Notes: generated by a model not told the origin, from the sequence alone. Shown: positions 22,417 through 34,287, counted from the stretch's first letter. The stretch: 64,000 nucleotides of DNA from Smallanthus sonchifolius (GCA_023525975.1 CM042042.1:48061880-48125879), one strand, 5' to 3'. Made by a program: numbers and translations.

Positions 22417-23066
22417 GAAGACTTGATTATCCTAGGGTTTTCGATCAAATTCACCAAAATCAAGTACAGCAAACGCTCTTACTTTTTCCTAGGGTTTTCT
22501 ATCAATATTACCGATCAATCACAATCAAATTCACATCGATCGGTTCTATTTCGAACAAAACCTCAAATCAATTTCAATCTAACCGTGAAATTTGTCTGAA
22601 AGAGTACAAAAACAAGGGTTTCAGACATTTGCCCTAATTTTTAGCCGTATTGATCGAATCTCAGAGCTACAAACAGATCACTAGAATCCAAAATTAAAGC
22701 TGAAATAGATAATATTGACAAGCAGCTAAGAACAAAATTGATGAAAATATCTGAGAAGAAAATCCAGAGCGGAGGTGATGTAAAAAGTCGTCGTTTATGA
22801 ATTTTCAATAGAGTGGAAGTTTCAAATGGGGCTAACTTGTAATAAGCCAAAACATTTGGTGGTCTAACGGTGGTTAGTTTGGACTCACTAACCATGGTTA
22901 GATTAGAATAATGGTTTTGGGTTCAAGAGTCAAAGTACTTTTGGTCTTGGCTTTTTCAGTTTTGGACCAATAAAGATTGGACACGTAGTGTGTTATTGAA
23001 ACACTTGTAGACCAAACATAGCAAGTAGGTTTGAATATATTTCATTTAATGAGTGCCGTTATTGCG
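22417..23066. other. Upstream region of the IDD gene
   Basis: It should hold the 5' untranslated region and promoter of the minus-strand IDD gene. I could not fix a TATA box or transcription start. No other gene was seen. Confidence 0.45.
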
Positions 23067-23390
23067 ACATTTATTTATTTATTTTTTTTAACGGCGAACA
23101 TTGAATGCTGTGACGTCACACCCTCGTTACATGGGAGAGACTCGTTCAACTCCGGTCAATATGTTGTCTTAACCGGGCCCATTTGGCGTCAGAGTTGGAG
23201 AGCATCCAAGGGAAAATCCCACCTAATACGGCCCCTTCCGGGCTTGAGGGAGAGCCGAGGCTCGAACCCTGGATCGGCGTGGGTAAAGCCCTGGTGCATC
23301 AGCCTAAGAACTAGGCCTCATTTGCATGCCTCAGAAGTTAATGGTGGTGGCAAGGATTAAACCGGATCCCTTGGGACTTCAGGGCTCACC
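23067..23390 (-). mobile_element. SINE-like repeat, copy 2
   Basis: Opposite-strand copy of the 15105-15395 repeat, with the same GGGTTCGAGCC box. On the minus strand it ends in an AAAT-rich tail (plus-strand TTTATTTATTTATTTT at 23071-23088). It extends further 5' than copy 1 and includes a second box-like word GGTTTAATCC. Confidence 0.55.
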
Positions 23391-24111
23391 TCAAACACTA
23401 CACCACAATCTTTTTGACTATTTGTGATTGATAGAAGAAAAAAATTTGGCTTTAAAAAGAAGAGTTATTTTATTTTTATCTATAAACTTTTAAATAATTT
23501 CACACTTATGATCCTAATTTGTCAAACAAACTCTTGTGTATTATCATCGGGCATATAAAACATACCATGTGTAGTAAAAGTTGAAAATTATTAAGATTCA
23601 TTTTGATGAGTTTTTTTTATACTATCATCGGGCATAAAATATCATTTGCGAGTAAAAGTTGATACGCAACCATGTTGTTGCATAAATCATGGCTATAGAG
23701 ATATAACACACTTAAAAAGATGAATCATAATTATATAATAAATAAACATTCTAGAAACCAAGTTGAACTTGTCGATTAGTTCACTTTAAAATTTTTGGAG
23801 TCGTCGGTTTGTTTACAAACAAATGGGTCTCACACAAATGAACCGGCCGATTTCATACAAACTGGAGCAAAACCGATGGTTTTTCGCTGGTGTTTGCCTC
23901 CTATCTTTACTAACCAACATGTTCTTGAAGTCGGGTCGACCGATTGAATCTGTGAACAACCGGAGCTTTTGATTCAAATTCAAATCCGACGTTCCAAACA
24001 TTACTAAAAGCTGTACCCAAAATATTTATTAACATGATTTCAATAAATTTTAATATACGCCAAATTAACCTAAATTATACATATGTATATGTAAATAAAG
24101 TAATCATATGT
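23391..24111. other. Intergenic DNA, no gene seen
   Basis: AT-rich. The phrase atcatcgggcata occurs twice (about 23545 and 23623) in similar surroundings, a small local duplication. Confidence 0.4.
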
Positions 24112-24640
24112 ACAAGCTCCTCAAGCATAATGTGTAAGTCCTTAAAGCTACTATTATTTTAATATTATAATTACTTTTAAACATATTTTATTTTTCTCTT
24201 ATAACTTTAAAATATATTGTTTTACAAAATTCCAGATACATCGTTGTGATGTGCTTATTTTATAGATGTTTCGATTTAGTTTTTTTTTTTTCAAAACTAA
24301 CCAGGGTACAAGCTCTCTTAGCATAAATGTAGAACTTCTCAAGGATACTATTATTTTAATATTTTAATTACATTTAAATGTATTTCGTTTTTCTCTTATA
24401 ACTTTTAAAATATAATATTTTGTAAAATTCCGAATGCACCGTTATGACGTATCTACGTTTCGTTATAAATTTTATTCAAACTAACCCGGGTCAAATATAT
24501 TATATTTATACAACGTAATGTATTTTTTGAATTTTAAAAAATACAATTGCGACGTGCTTATTTCTACATATGTATCGATATAAATTTTATTCAAAACCGA
24601 GCCGCCACAACGCGCGAAAAGTGAATACCCTTTTTTAAAT
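24112..24640. repeat. Imperfect tandem repeat, about 196-bp units
   Basis: The unit starting acaagctc at 24112 recurs at 24308 and in part from about 24480, each with ctactattattttaatatt, ttttctcttataactt and a gcgacgtgctt-like phrase. The array ends with acgcgcgaaaagtgaatac. It is satellite-like or part of a non-autonomous element. Confidence 0.65.
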
Positions 24641-25120
24641 CATTTTCGTGTTTCTTAACACTCATTTTTTCGACGAAATAACTTTTTTTTTAATTTCCGA
24701 ATATACCGTTGCGATATGACTTCTTTTTATCCAACTTTAGATATTTAAAACCGACCGTCATAACTTTATATGTTTCTCCTTACTTACTTAATTACATTAA
24801 TGTCACAACTAAAACTCGTGAGATTGTCCTCCTGATATATTTTTAATCATGATGTACTCTTTAATGGTATACATTGATGAGACTAACACTTTGTTATTAG
24901 GGTGGAGGGAGTGGTAAAAAAAAACCATGAAACCCCCTAATTTTACCCAATTAAAATGTGTCATGCCATTTTTACCCTCTAGAACCCTCTCCAACCTAAG
25001 AGGTGTAATATCCAAAAATTTTTCGACCTGAACTTTCCTAAACCCTTGCACATATTATTAATTCAAAACTTGAAGGTTTATTAAAACTATTTTCTTGAAG
25101 AATAAAATTTTGATTTAATG
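24641..25120. other. Intergenic DNA, no gene seen
   Basis: No supported feature. Confidence 0.35.
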
Positions 25121-25223
25121 GATATATATATATATATTTTTGAAAAACAATAATACTTGATACACACACGCACACGCGAGCGCGCGCGCGCGCACACACA
25201 GACACACACACATATATATATAC
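25121..25223. repeat. Microsatellites (TA, CA, CG)
   Basis: A TA run at about 25122-25138, then alternating CA and CG runs, then TA again at 25212-25222. The alternating CG/CA tract could adopt Z-DNA. Confidence 0.8.
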
Positions 25224-25606
25224 GGGTATGTTCTTTTGAGAACCAACAATATGTTAAGAACCGTGAGAACCACATTAACTCTTCCTCTATTTATAATATA
25301 AATTGACTAGAATTCATGTACATTTCAATATGTTTAAGGTTTGGTTTTAAAAGACCTCGAATTTATAGTCGTTTTTTTAAATGCATATATTCACTCACAC
25401 TATATGCACAAATGAATGCATATATGCATATTTTTATACTTTTCTTAAAAAAATTTAGGAGAGAGGAGATAAACTCAAACTAAGAGTGGGAAGTGATAAA
25501 TAAAACATTGTTGTTGAATTTTACTTTTTTCACTAAAGTGATATGTACACGTTTTGTGCGGTTCTTTCAGTTCTCAACATGTAGTTGGTTCTCAAAAGAA
25601 CATGCC
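25224..25606. mobile_element. MITE with inverted repeats of about 45 bp
   Basis: The left end GGGTATGTTCTTTTGAGAAC has an inverted match at the right end (GGCATGTTCTTTTGAGAAC read from the right). The match continues through ccaac-a-atgtt-agaac. ATAC flanks both sides (25220-25223 and 25607-25610). No coding capacity. Confidence 0.7.
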
Positions 25607-26094
25607 ATACTAAAATTCTTAAAAACTTTATGGATTTATAATTACATAAATTCAATTAAAAAAACTTATTTAGTTTTTATAAAAATAAAACATATCAATT
25701 GTTTTATAAAGTCTAGGGACTGAAATGTCAATTCTTGAAACTTGTTTTGAACTAAAACTTATGTTATAACATGAAATGATAAAACCTCTAAACATCAGGG
25801 ACCATTGTGCAATTTGCCCAAAATTTCGGAGACCAAACCAGTCACGTGTTCGATCCCAGCCGAGACCGGTTTTGAGTCCGACTTTTTCGAAAATGTGTAA
25901 ACGGTTTCAATGCACCTCGAGCTTCGACTCGAGCTTGTAATATCCCACATCGGTTGAGGGGGAGAACGAAGCCTTCCTTATAAGGGGGGTGGATACCTTC
26001 TCTATCAAGACGCGTTTTGTCTGGGCGAGTAACTCGTAAGGAAACGCGAGTTAACTTCTAGCATAGGTGGCTATATCAGCTTTCATGCTTGGCC
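25607..26094. other. LTR-like debris left of the broken gypsy element
   Basis: From 25936 the sequence TGTAATATCCCACATCGG looks like the start of a plant LTR or TRIM, and ggggggtgg near 25985 could be a purine tract. No matching partner was found in the window, so the element cannot be named. Confidence 0.3.
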
Positions 26095-28019
26095 ACTAAT
26101 CGAGAACCTTTAGGTCATGATACATCTTGTCGGAACCAGGATGAATAGAATAGCTAGTTTTGTAAGAATCATCCATTGCAAGTTTCCTTATGTGTCCCTA
26201 CACTGGAATCTATACTCGTTCGACGAAGTAGCGAATTCCGTCAGATTTGACCTCAAGTTGTTCTTCCATACCGCGAGTGGCTTCCAACGGCAGGTTTTCC
26301 TCTTTAAGGGCTTCGAGTTGAGTACTGTGAATTTTATCAGGTAATTCGGTGTGAATAGTGAGCTATAATGCTCTAACTCGTTTAGGCTTGGTTTCCTTTC
26401 GACTTAGGGCATCATCTACCACATTAGCCTTACCCGGATGATATCTGATTGCACAGTTATAATCATTAAAGAGCTCGACCCAACGACGCTGTCGCATGTT
26501 CAACTCTTTCCGTTCGAACATGTGTTGAAGACTCTTGTAATCGGTGTAAATGATGCACTTGGTACCGTCCAAGTAATGTCTCCAGTTTTTCAAAGCAAAC
26601 ACTACAGCTCCCAATTCCAAGTCATGGGTAGTGTAGTTTTTCTCATAAACTTTCGATTGACGGGAAGCGTATGCGATAACCTTTTCGCGTTGCATCAACA
26701 CACAACCAAGACCTTGAATAGAGGCATTTCAATACACTACGAAGTCATCCATTCCCTCGGGAAGAGCTAAGATGGGTGCACTGCAAAGTTTTTGCTTAAG
26801 GAGTTGGAATGCTGACTACTTGTGTCGTCCCAGTTATAGGCTTTACCCTTCTGGGTTAAGGCATTGAAGGGTTGTGCAATCTTGGAGAATCCCTCGATTA
26901 ATCGACGGTAATAACCAGCCAATCCTATAAATTGTCGCACCTCTGTCGAATTCGTCGGTGTCGCCCAATTCTCGATGGCTTCTATTTGAGATGGATCGAC
27001 ATGTATTCCGTTCTCGTTGATTACGTGTCCTAATAATTGCACTTCATGAATCCGGAATTCGCACTTGGAAAGCTTGGTATACAGCTGCTCTTGTTTCAGC
27101 AATTCTAGAATCAGACGTAGGTGTTCCTCATGTTCTTCCTTGTTCTTAGAACAGATGAGGATGTCATCAGTGAAAACGATAACGAATTGATCCAGGTAGG
27201 GTTTATACACGCGGGTCATGAGGTCCATGAACACTGTGGGTGCGTTGGTTAGTCTAAAATTCATGACCATAAACTCGTAATGGTCGTACCGGGTTCTGAA
27301 GGTAGTCTTAAAGATATCCTCGTCTCGGACTCTCACTTGATGATAACCGGATCTAAGATCTATTTTGGAATAAAAGCTTGAGTCTTGGAGTTGAACAAAC
27401 AGACCATCTATGCGGGGGTAAAGGATAATGATTCTTGATCATCACTTTGTTTAGCTCGCGGTAGTCGATGCACATGCGGAAAGTTCCATCTTTCTTCCTG
27501 GCGAATAAGACTGGAGCTCCCCATAGCGATGAGCTAGGTCTGATAACTCCCTTATCTAACAACTCTGGCAGTTATGTAAATAACCGCTGTAACTCACTAG
27601 GTGCAAGTCTGTACGGTGCCCGAGCAATAGGCGCTGCTCCGGGTGCTAGACCAATTTGAATTGACGATGAGGCGGAAGTCCAGGCAAGTCTTCGGGAAAT
27701 ACTTCTGGTTAGTTATGTACGATTGGTATGTCGTCAATCTTCTTCTCCTCGGATGGCTGATCGACGACGAGAGCCAAATAGCAGTATGACCTTTTCGAAG
27801 ACACTTTTGTGCTTTCATGTAGGATATGATGCCAATGACTTCACCACTCCTTTCACCTTGGACAGAAAGGGTTTCTCCACTCGGGAGAGGAAGGCGAACG
27901 ATTTTGTCATGACAAATGATTTCGACTTGGTTCTTAGATAACCAATCTATGCCAACGATTATGTCAAAGCTGCCAAGTGTAACTGGCATTGGGTCAATTT
28001 CAAGCTTATGACTAACCAA
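26095..28019 (-). pseudogene. Broken Ty3/gypsy pol (protease, RT, RNase H)
   Basis: Remains of a chromovirus-like polyprotein on the minus strand. A protease-linker segment shows FDIIVGIDWLSKNQVEIICH (27597-28019). Reverse transcriptase starts at CIDYRELNKVMIKNHYPLP and resumes after a frameshift with FRTRYDHYEFMVMNF and the active-site motif VFTDDILICS (26767-27562). RNase H has KVIAYASRQSKVYEKNY and HPGKANVVDDALSRKE (26363-26701). Several frameshifts and stops separate these blocks, and integrase beyond about 26095 is lost. Its intact-looking 5' LTR lies to the right, so the element was truncated on its 3' side. Confidence 0.85.
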
Positions 28020-29210
28020 TCCTAGTTTACATCTCTAAGAATGTGTGTCGCTTCAATTATCTGACCGTCTGCTATCTCTATGGTATACTTGGTTTCTATT
28101 AGAGTTGGAGTACGACTGCACCAACTTGAAAATTATGAAGTCATGCTGAAATTTCTAATAAGACCCATGCTTATAAGGTAAGCGTTGGTCAATGCAAGGA
28201 TCAAGGAAAGAGATTCATATATAGGAAGGAAAATCTAATGAGATATAGATTCCAGTAATACAAGGAATAGGTCGTCTGTTTAAGTACTCGCGTTCAACTG
28301 ATGGCATGTTAGATTAAATCCCCGTTTTCTAATGTCACTAGAACAACTTGATATGTTGGGGTATACATCTAATTAGACTAAGGATTAGTCACAGGATAAG
28401 GTAATAGAGTCAAAGGGAATTTATTGTTGGAGGAATAACGTGTTAGCTCAGTAGGAATTCTTCAAATTCCGCTTTCATACTTGGGGTCGATGGGTTTGCC
28501 ATGAGATTCTACCATAGTTTTAATCGATTTGGTTTCTGTGATCACGTTTGGATGAGAGTCTTAATTTTACCAAGACTCTTTCATGAGTGAGATATAATGA
28601 TGGATCCTATTGATGATTGTTCAGTTGTCTGTAAACATCTTCAACCTGATAGTCGCGTCTAACAACTGTTGAACAGGTTTAACGATACCAACTTTGTGGT
28701 CAATCTATCTTCAACAGAATATCGACCAAAGACGCGAGCCCATGGCTCGGGAAAGTGATGACATCTACGTGCCAATGGATCTTGCAATAATGCGTGCAAC
28801 GGTCTGCCTTCACTCGGCGTATTGTTGCTAGATTAAAATAGGGACTCGCCTCCAACGATCCCAACTCCCAAAGAGATATGTGCTAGCTGAGTGTCATCCA
28901 TAACATGGACCTGAGAATGCCCACCAAACCCGACAGTGATGGTGGTGTAAGTGACTCCTCCGAAGGCTCCGTCTCGCTCCCCTCGGACGGGAGTGGATGT
29001 TGTTCTGGTGATTCCCTGAGTGTCGCCACTGGGAATGATGATGCAATGCAAATGATGTGTCCCTCGTCAACAGAGGGTGATATGGATGGTATTACATGCC
29101 TGCACTGAAATGTATGTATAGATGCTATGTGTACCATGTATGAGTGTTTGTGCCGTGTAACTAATGTGTGAGGTTATAGTCTAGTATGCAGTCGTAGTTC
29201 TCTATAACCA
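28020..29210 (-). other. Degenerate gag and leader of the broken gypsy element
   Basis: By position this is the gag and 5' leader of the older gypsy element. No gag motif or zinc knuckle can be read. Confidence 0.45.
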
Positions 29211-29212
29211 AT

Positions 29213-29225
29213 GACTCTGATACCA
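29213..29225 (-). promoter_or_regulatory. Primer-binding site of the broken gypsy element
   Basis: On the minus strand it reads TGGTATCAGAGTC, matching the complement of the plant initiator-Met tRNA 3' end over its first part. It lies three bases inside the LTR boundary at 29229. Confidence 0.75.
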
Positions 29226-29929
29226 ATCTGTCACACCCCCAAATTCCACTAACGGAGTTTTACCGTTTGGTGCGTGACAAACTAGGATCTCAGTCATTAG
29301 TTACATCAAACGACACTATATGAGACATAAAAGTAATATCATAAAAGTTCAGAGTTAATGTAGAAGAGTTTAAATAAGAAAATAAATGCGTAGAACAAGC
29401 GCGCACAAGTTTAGTTTAATAAATCAAGTAAATTGTTTTAAATGTTTGCATAAGGATGAAATGATAGTAGGACTCCATGCATGTCCTAAGCGTGCAATCT
29501 ATGCCTTAGCGACTTGAGAAACATGTAAGAAAAAGTGTCAACACGAGGTTGGTGAGTTCACATGTTTGCAAGTGAATAAACTGTTTGAGTGTTTGCAGGA
29601 TCCGCATACGTAAGTCACATCTATTGCTAGCTAGACAATGTACAAGTTACTCTAAGCTTTCACAACCGAAGCTAACTGTTTGTGTTTGGGTGCCTTCCGC
29701 CATTGCTAACATCAACATTGGCAAGTGTTTAGGACAATTTACACCCGTTCGACCTCCAATCGAGTTAGCGCGACTAACTTAGGTGGGGTTTGTCAAACCC
29801 AGTAGTACTACTCAAATTTCCTCGCTATACTCCAAATATTAACGGTCTGAGTGTGTAAGGACTTTTCATGTTATGTTTGCACTTAGGTAAACAAGTGGCA
29901 GTGAAATACTATGTGATCCATGTCCGTTC

Positions 29930-30115
29930 ATGCGTATGTCTCTCCCGGCGGGAAGACAAGTAAACAGATGTATGTTCGTGTGTATGTTTCTTCCCAACGG
30001 GAAACAAGTAAAATACTATTTGTTTGTATGCATGTTTCTCCCCAACGGGAAAACAAGTAAAATGATGTTTGTGTATATGTATGTTTCTCCCCCAATAGGA
30101 AAATAAGTAAAAAGG
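29930..30115. repeat. Tandem repeat in the gypsy LTR, about 50-bp units x 4
   Basis: Units of the form tatgtttctccccaacggga-aacaagtaaa. The core TTCCC-AAC-GGGAA is itself a short inverted repeat with a 3-base centre, with variants TCCC-GGC-GGGA and one decayed unit. Confidence 0.75.
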
Positions 30116-30904
30116 GGCCGTGAAACTCACCTGAGATGCGTAGGTAGATTCACACAAGAATGACATTGAAACCACAAGTGTTAGCCTGCAACGGCTTACG
30201 TAAGCCCTAGAATTATACACATAACAATTAGGGATACAATGAGATTTGTGACGACGACACGAAAGATTGAACGTCCTAAAACGCTCTAATGATCAAATAG
30301 TAGACGAACGTGTCCACGGTAATAAATGTTTCTTAATATCATAATTAGGATAAATGCGTCATATGTCGAACGTATCTAATTACGAATAATATTAATTAAT
30401 AAATATATTCATGCGTTGATGTCATTAAGAACGGCATAGAGAAATAATATAATTTATTATATTATTTTCAAACTTACCGAAACAACAGAATAAATACATT
30501 GTGACAAAATAATAACTCTATTATTTTTATTCGAGGATATAAACGTGTGTAAATAATATACATAATTATATTATTTATTAGTTTAAAACGTTACAAAATG
30601 TTTATAAACGTGACGAAAATAATATATAAATATATTATTTTTAATTGGAGTTACGGATTGAAAATAATATAAATATATCATCGTTTGCGTGATTTTAATA
30701 AATTGAATAAATAAGTTAATGAAATAATATAATTAATATATTATTTTTAATATAATAAAATTGTTCAAAAATGTATCATAAAATCAATCCCGACACTACG
30801 GGAGTTTTCCGGGTTCAAAATGTATTTACATATGATCATAATAATATAGGAAATGTTTTTATATAAAAATATAGTATAACAAGTGGCCAAATAAAAAGAT
30901 GTGG

Positions 30905-30965
30905 TTAGAGAGACTCGAACCCGGGTCTCCTCCCCATCAGCACAACACCTTAACTAGTCCCAACC
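30905..30965 (-). other. tRNA-like module inside the gypsy LTR
   Basis: The minus strand reads GACCCGGGTTCGAGTCTC, a good B-box match, preceded by GACTAGTTAAGGTG, a weak A-box match. No cloverleaf can be completed, so I do not call a tRNA gene. It may be a SINE remnant or an internal Pol III-like promoter. Confidence 0.4.
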
Positions 30966-32254
30966 GCTAGGGTTTCGCATCCAAAACCATTTTTGATTGA
31001 TTTTTTTTTCATTCAAAGCGTGTGTTCTTCCCCTTGCGAAACCCAAACCCAATCCCAACCCAAAACCATCGAATTCAGTCGTGAATCATCAAGAAATCAT
31101 AGGGGTTTTGTTCATCGGGGTGTAACGAATCTAGGGGTGAGTTTAATTGCAAAATGATCGAGTTTAGGTTCGTTTAATTACACGTTTAAAACAGAAACCC
31201 TAGTTTAAGAACTTAGAATTGAATTTGTAAAATTCGATAATAAAAGTGATTTGATTCATAAGGCTTTCAAAGGATACTTGATTTCGAACCTGTCCCCCTA
31301 AATTAATTGAATGGAGATTGAGTTTAAGGTAGCGTTCGATTAAACCGAATTTGTATGAACCCTAGATATGGGTTCGTGTTAAAATTGATAATTTAAGCCC
31401 TAACAAGGATAGGGCTTTCGTTCTAGGGACTGAGACGAAGCTAAGGGTGTAAAAATTACCAGATTTGATGTCAAAATGAGGGTGTTCGAGTAGCTCTCAG
31501 TCGCGATTCCGACGAGTGTGTCCCTAGTGTCACCGGCTTCGTTTCCGGCCGAATTGAATGGTGCCACAAGTTCAGAGGAGTGCGACTAGAGTGTGCAGGT
31601 GCGTGGTTTGTGAGAATAATGATCGAAACGAACTAATTTGATGAGTACTTGATGACGGTCGACAGTTTCAAGTTGATTACTCATAATTGGGTTTAATTTG
31701 CGTGTAATGATGACGATTAAAGCTGTAAAGATGGTCGGTTATGGCATTATTGTAAGGCCCCAAACCCGGGAGGCCCCACTTGTTGGATTTACTCATTCAC
31801 AAACAGTTCTTAAACATGAATATCAAATAACGCAGCGGAAATTTTCATTTAAACATAACTTAATCGTTATTCATACATGCGGAAGCGTAAACATAATTAC
31901 ATCATAACTAAACATAACGGGATGCCAGTCTTCAAAAGCAGTCGGGTAACTCTTCATCTCTAGCCAAGCATCACCGTCCATCCTCATCACCTGCCTTAAC
32001 CTGAATGTGTACACTTAAAAACGTCAGCTACGCTGGTGAGTTCTAGTTTTCGTTCGTTTTAAGAAATGGTTCATCATTCAAACATTCATTAGGGTTTAAC
32101 ATTCGTATAAGAAAACAGGGCCTTTCATTCGTAAACCTTCGCACATTTAAACACAATCATTTGTTTAAATCATTAACATTCATTTAAGTCATACATTATT
32201 ATCTAAAATCTGTATCGTTACGCGTCTCAATGTCCCCGTAGGAACTTTTAATGT

Positions 32255-32450
32255 TGTGGGCAACCGTTACGTATCGCCGTCATTGCCACAACCATACACT
32301 ACGTGGGTCAACCGTTACGTATCGCCGTCATTGCCCAACCCTTCAATGCGTGGGGTCAACCGTTACGTATCGCCGTCATTGCCCAACACGCATCTTTCCT
32401 TTGGAAATCAACCGTTACGTATCGCCGTCATTGATTTCCCATTACCTCGT
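32255..32450. repeat. Four stem-loop units with a constant loop and changing arms
   Basis: The core CAACCGTTACGTATCGCCG...TCATTG recurs at 32261, 32309, 32357 and 32409. The bases outside it differ between units but remain inverted partners: TTGTGGgCAA with TTGCCACAA; TGGGtCAA with TTGCCCA; GCGTG plus GGGtCAA with TTGCCCAACACGC; GGAAATCAA with TTGATTTCC. The 5' LTR has the same units at about 47700-47894. Confidence 0.85.
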
Positions 32451-32475
32451 TCGCTTAGGATGATCGTCATCACCC

Positions 32476-32616
32476 GAGTAACCGTCGTTACTCCCTTTAC
32501 CAGTTGTACAACATCAAAACCATTGACATGCCACAAAGACATTGCCCATGTTGTTCTTGTGGTAACTATGGCTCGCTGTCCATAATCTACCACAAGGCTG
32601 GGAATCACATTCCCAG
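32476..32616. other. Three predicted hairpins in the Tekay LTR
   Basis: GAGTAAC-CGTC-GTTACTC at 32476-32493; CTTGTGGTA (32556-32564) pairing with TACCACAAG (32588-32596); CTGGGAAT-CAC-ATTCCCAG at 32598-32616. Equivalent hairpins with altered but still paired arms exist in the second Tekay-like LTR near 59871-59913. Confidence 0.7.
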
Positions 32617-33089
32617 ACTTCATTCGTCAATTCCATTCATTCGACAGATTAGATTTGTAATGACTTCTTTAAAACCTTTGCCCCTTTTTGTTTTCTTTTC
32701 ATAAAACCTTTCCTTCACTTTCAAAACCCTTTACCTTTTCATTAAACCATTTCTTTATAACATTCGTTCGTAAACATTCCGTTCATAAACTTTCTTTCCA
32801 TAAATCCTTCGTTCCAAATCATTTCCTTTCGTAAACGTAGTTTCATAAAAATCATTTTATAAAACAACATTTCATACGTGTACACACCAGCCCGAAAACA
32901 TTATATAAAAACATTTAAAAGAGGGCTTCTAGAACTCACCTGATAAGCTAGTCTCGGTTGTCCTAAACGAAGGTCCAACGACTTCACGTACGATCTGAAT
33001 TGAGTAGTTACATACACATCAGACCATTACCGACTCTAACGGTTTAACCCTTCTAAACATACTAACTTTACTTCATCAGTTCTGATGTC

Positions 33090-33209
33090 TGCGCACTTAG
33101 CAAGTGCGCAGACTCTGCTGCCTGCGCACTTAGCAAGTGCGCAGACCCTGCCTCCTGCGCACTTAGCAAGTGCGCAGGACCTGCTCCGTGCGCACTTAGC
33201 AAGTGCGCA
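33090..33209. repeat. Palindrome array in the 3' LTR, 33-bp period x 4
   Basis: Four units of TGCGCACTT-AGC-AAGTGCGCA, 9-bp arms and a 3-base loop, at 33090, 33123, 33156 and 33189. Short frames with peptide repeats across it are artefacts. Confidence 0.95.
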
Positions 33210-33662
33210 CGACCTGTTCTTCGTGAAAATCCTAACTTTCGCACTCGGTTATGTCAAAACTTCAATCTTCTTTGCTCAAAACAACCGTTTTTCATTGTAG
33301 ATACTAAACCTAAGCTTATTCTTAAGTTTCATCCACAAAAACGTCCGATTTTCACCCAAAACCCGAAAAACCCAAAAACGAACAAAAACTCAGATTTAGG
33401 TCGGATCGTTACCTGAATCGAGCTTCTGATCCGGAGGTTCTTCTCACGAGTGCAAGAGACACGAGCGGGTGCAATCTTGTACGATTCCGACACTTTCTCT
33501 CTCTACGATTTTCTCTCTCTAGAATTGCAAATGAGAGAAACATGTGGTGACCCTGGCTATTTATAGGGGAGACCTCCCCAAGCCCGGTTCGCGACTGACC
33601 CGGCCCGACTTCGGCCCGCTTGAACTCGTTAACTTTATTTCTCGACATTTTGGGATGTTACA

Positions 33663-33676
33663 AGTCTACCCCCCTT
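33663..33676 (-). promoter_or_regulatory. Polypurine tract of the Tekay-like element
   Basis: The minus strand reads AAGGGGGGTAGACT directly before the 3' LTR, the expected plus-strand primer site. Confidence 0.8.
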
Positions 33677-33702
33677 ATAATAGGTTTCGTCCCCGAAACC
33701 TA

Positions 33703-34282
33703 TCACAAGTCAAATAATTGAGGGTACGACTCCCTCATCTCCGCCTCCGTTTCCCATGTAGCCTCCGATCCTTTTCGGTGCCTCCATTGGACTTTAACCA
33801 ATGGAATAACTTTATTACGCAAACGCTTTTCCTTTCGGTCTAAGATAGCCACGGGTTCTTCGATGTAATTAAGGCTGTTGTCGACCTCGATTTCAGTAAG
33901 TGGTACGTGAGCCGATTCATCCGCCAAACACTTTCGCAAGTGTGATACATGGAAGGTAGGATGAATCCCACTTAACTCATCAGGCAACTCCAACCGATAA
34001 GCGACTTCACCAACCCGTGCCATTATCCTGAACGGTCCGACAAACCTCGGACTTAACTTTCCTCTCTTTCTGAATCGAATGATTCCCTTCGAGGGGGACA
34101 CTTTCAACATTACTCTGTCCCCAACATCAAACTCGATAGGCCTTCGTCGTCTATCCGCATAGGATTTCTGACGATCTTGTGCGGCCTTCATTCGTGCTTT
34201 GATCTGATCAAACCTTTCCGACGTCTCTCTTACGACTTCGAGACTTCCTAATTCCTTCTGTCCAATCTCACCCCAACAAACC
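33703..34282 (-). CDS. Tekay-like pol, C-terminal part (integrase end, chromodomain-like)
   Basis: This continues the gag-pol frame broken off at 42861. Counting one copy of the duplicated GGGGT, the phase matches across the insertion. It shows the integrase C-terminal GPFRIMARVGEVAYRLELP and HPTFHVSHLRKC, then a chromodomain-like tail (VKVQWRHRKGSEATWETE) that in chromoviruses directs integration to heterochromatin. It ends in a stop at 33703. With the larger part, the frame would span about 1527 codons. No internal stop is seen here. Confidence 0.88.
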
Positions 34283-34287
34283 GGGGT

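Larger units (their letters stand above)
29229..31750 (-). mobile_element. 5' LTR of the broken gypsy element, left part
   Basis: The LTR starts TGTCACACC here and ends GATGTCACA at 49387. It is interrupted after 31750 by the Tekay-like element, and its two parts (29229-31750 and 49145-49387) total about 2.77 kb. It contains a tandem repeat at 29930-30115 and a tRNA-like module near 30910-30960. Confidence 0.75.
31751..33662 (-). repeat. 3' LTR of the Tekay-like element
   Basis: 1912 bp, TGTAAGGCC to GATGTTACA on the plus strand. A minus-strand TATA box CTATAAATAG lies at 33557-33566, only about 95 bp from the LTR's 5' edge, so U3 is very short and most of the LTR would be transcribed. It contains stem-loop repeats (32255-32450), two hairpins (32476-32616) and four palindrome units (33090-33209). 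Confidence 0.93.

Noticed and set aside
25936..26090. Cassandra-type TRIM LTR
   Set aside because: The start resembles TRIM LTRs, but I could not see a 5S-like promoter or a second LTR.
30905..30965. tRNA gene
   Set aside because: A B-box match but no cloverleaf or acceptor stem; kept only as a tRNA-like module.
32251..32585. Open frames with repeated peptides, also at 47695
   Set aside because: Translation of the stem-loop repeat inside the LTR, not a protein gene.
33090..33209. CRISPR array
   Set aside because: Regular repeats, but 12-bp spacers, plant DNA and no cas genes; it is an LTR tandem palindrome.
33085..33300. Repeated peptide (HLASAQ-type) open frame, and its relative at 48512
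   Set aside because: Translation of the 33-bp palindrome array within an LTR; repetition in all frames.
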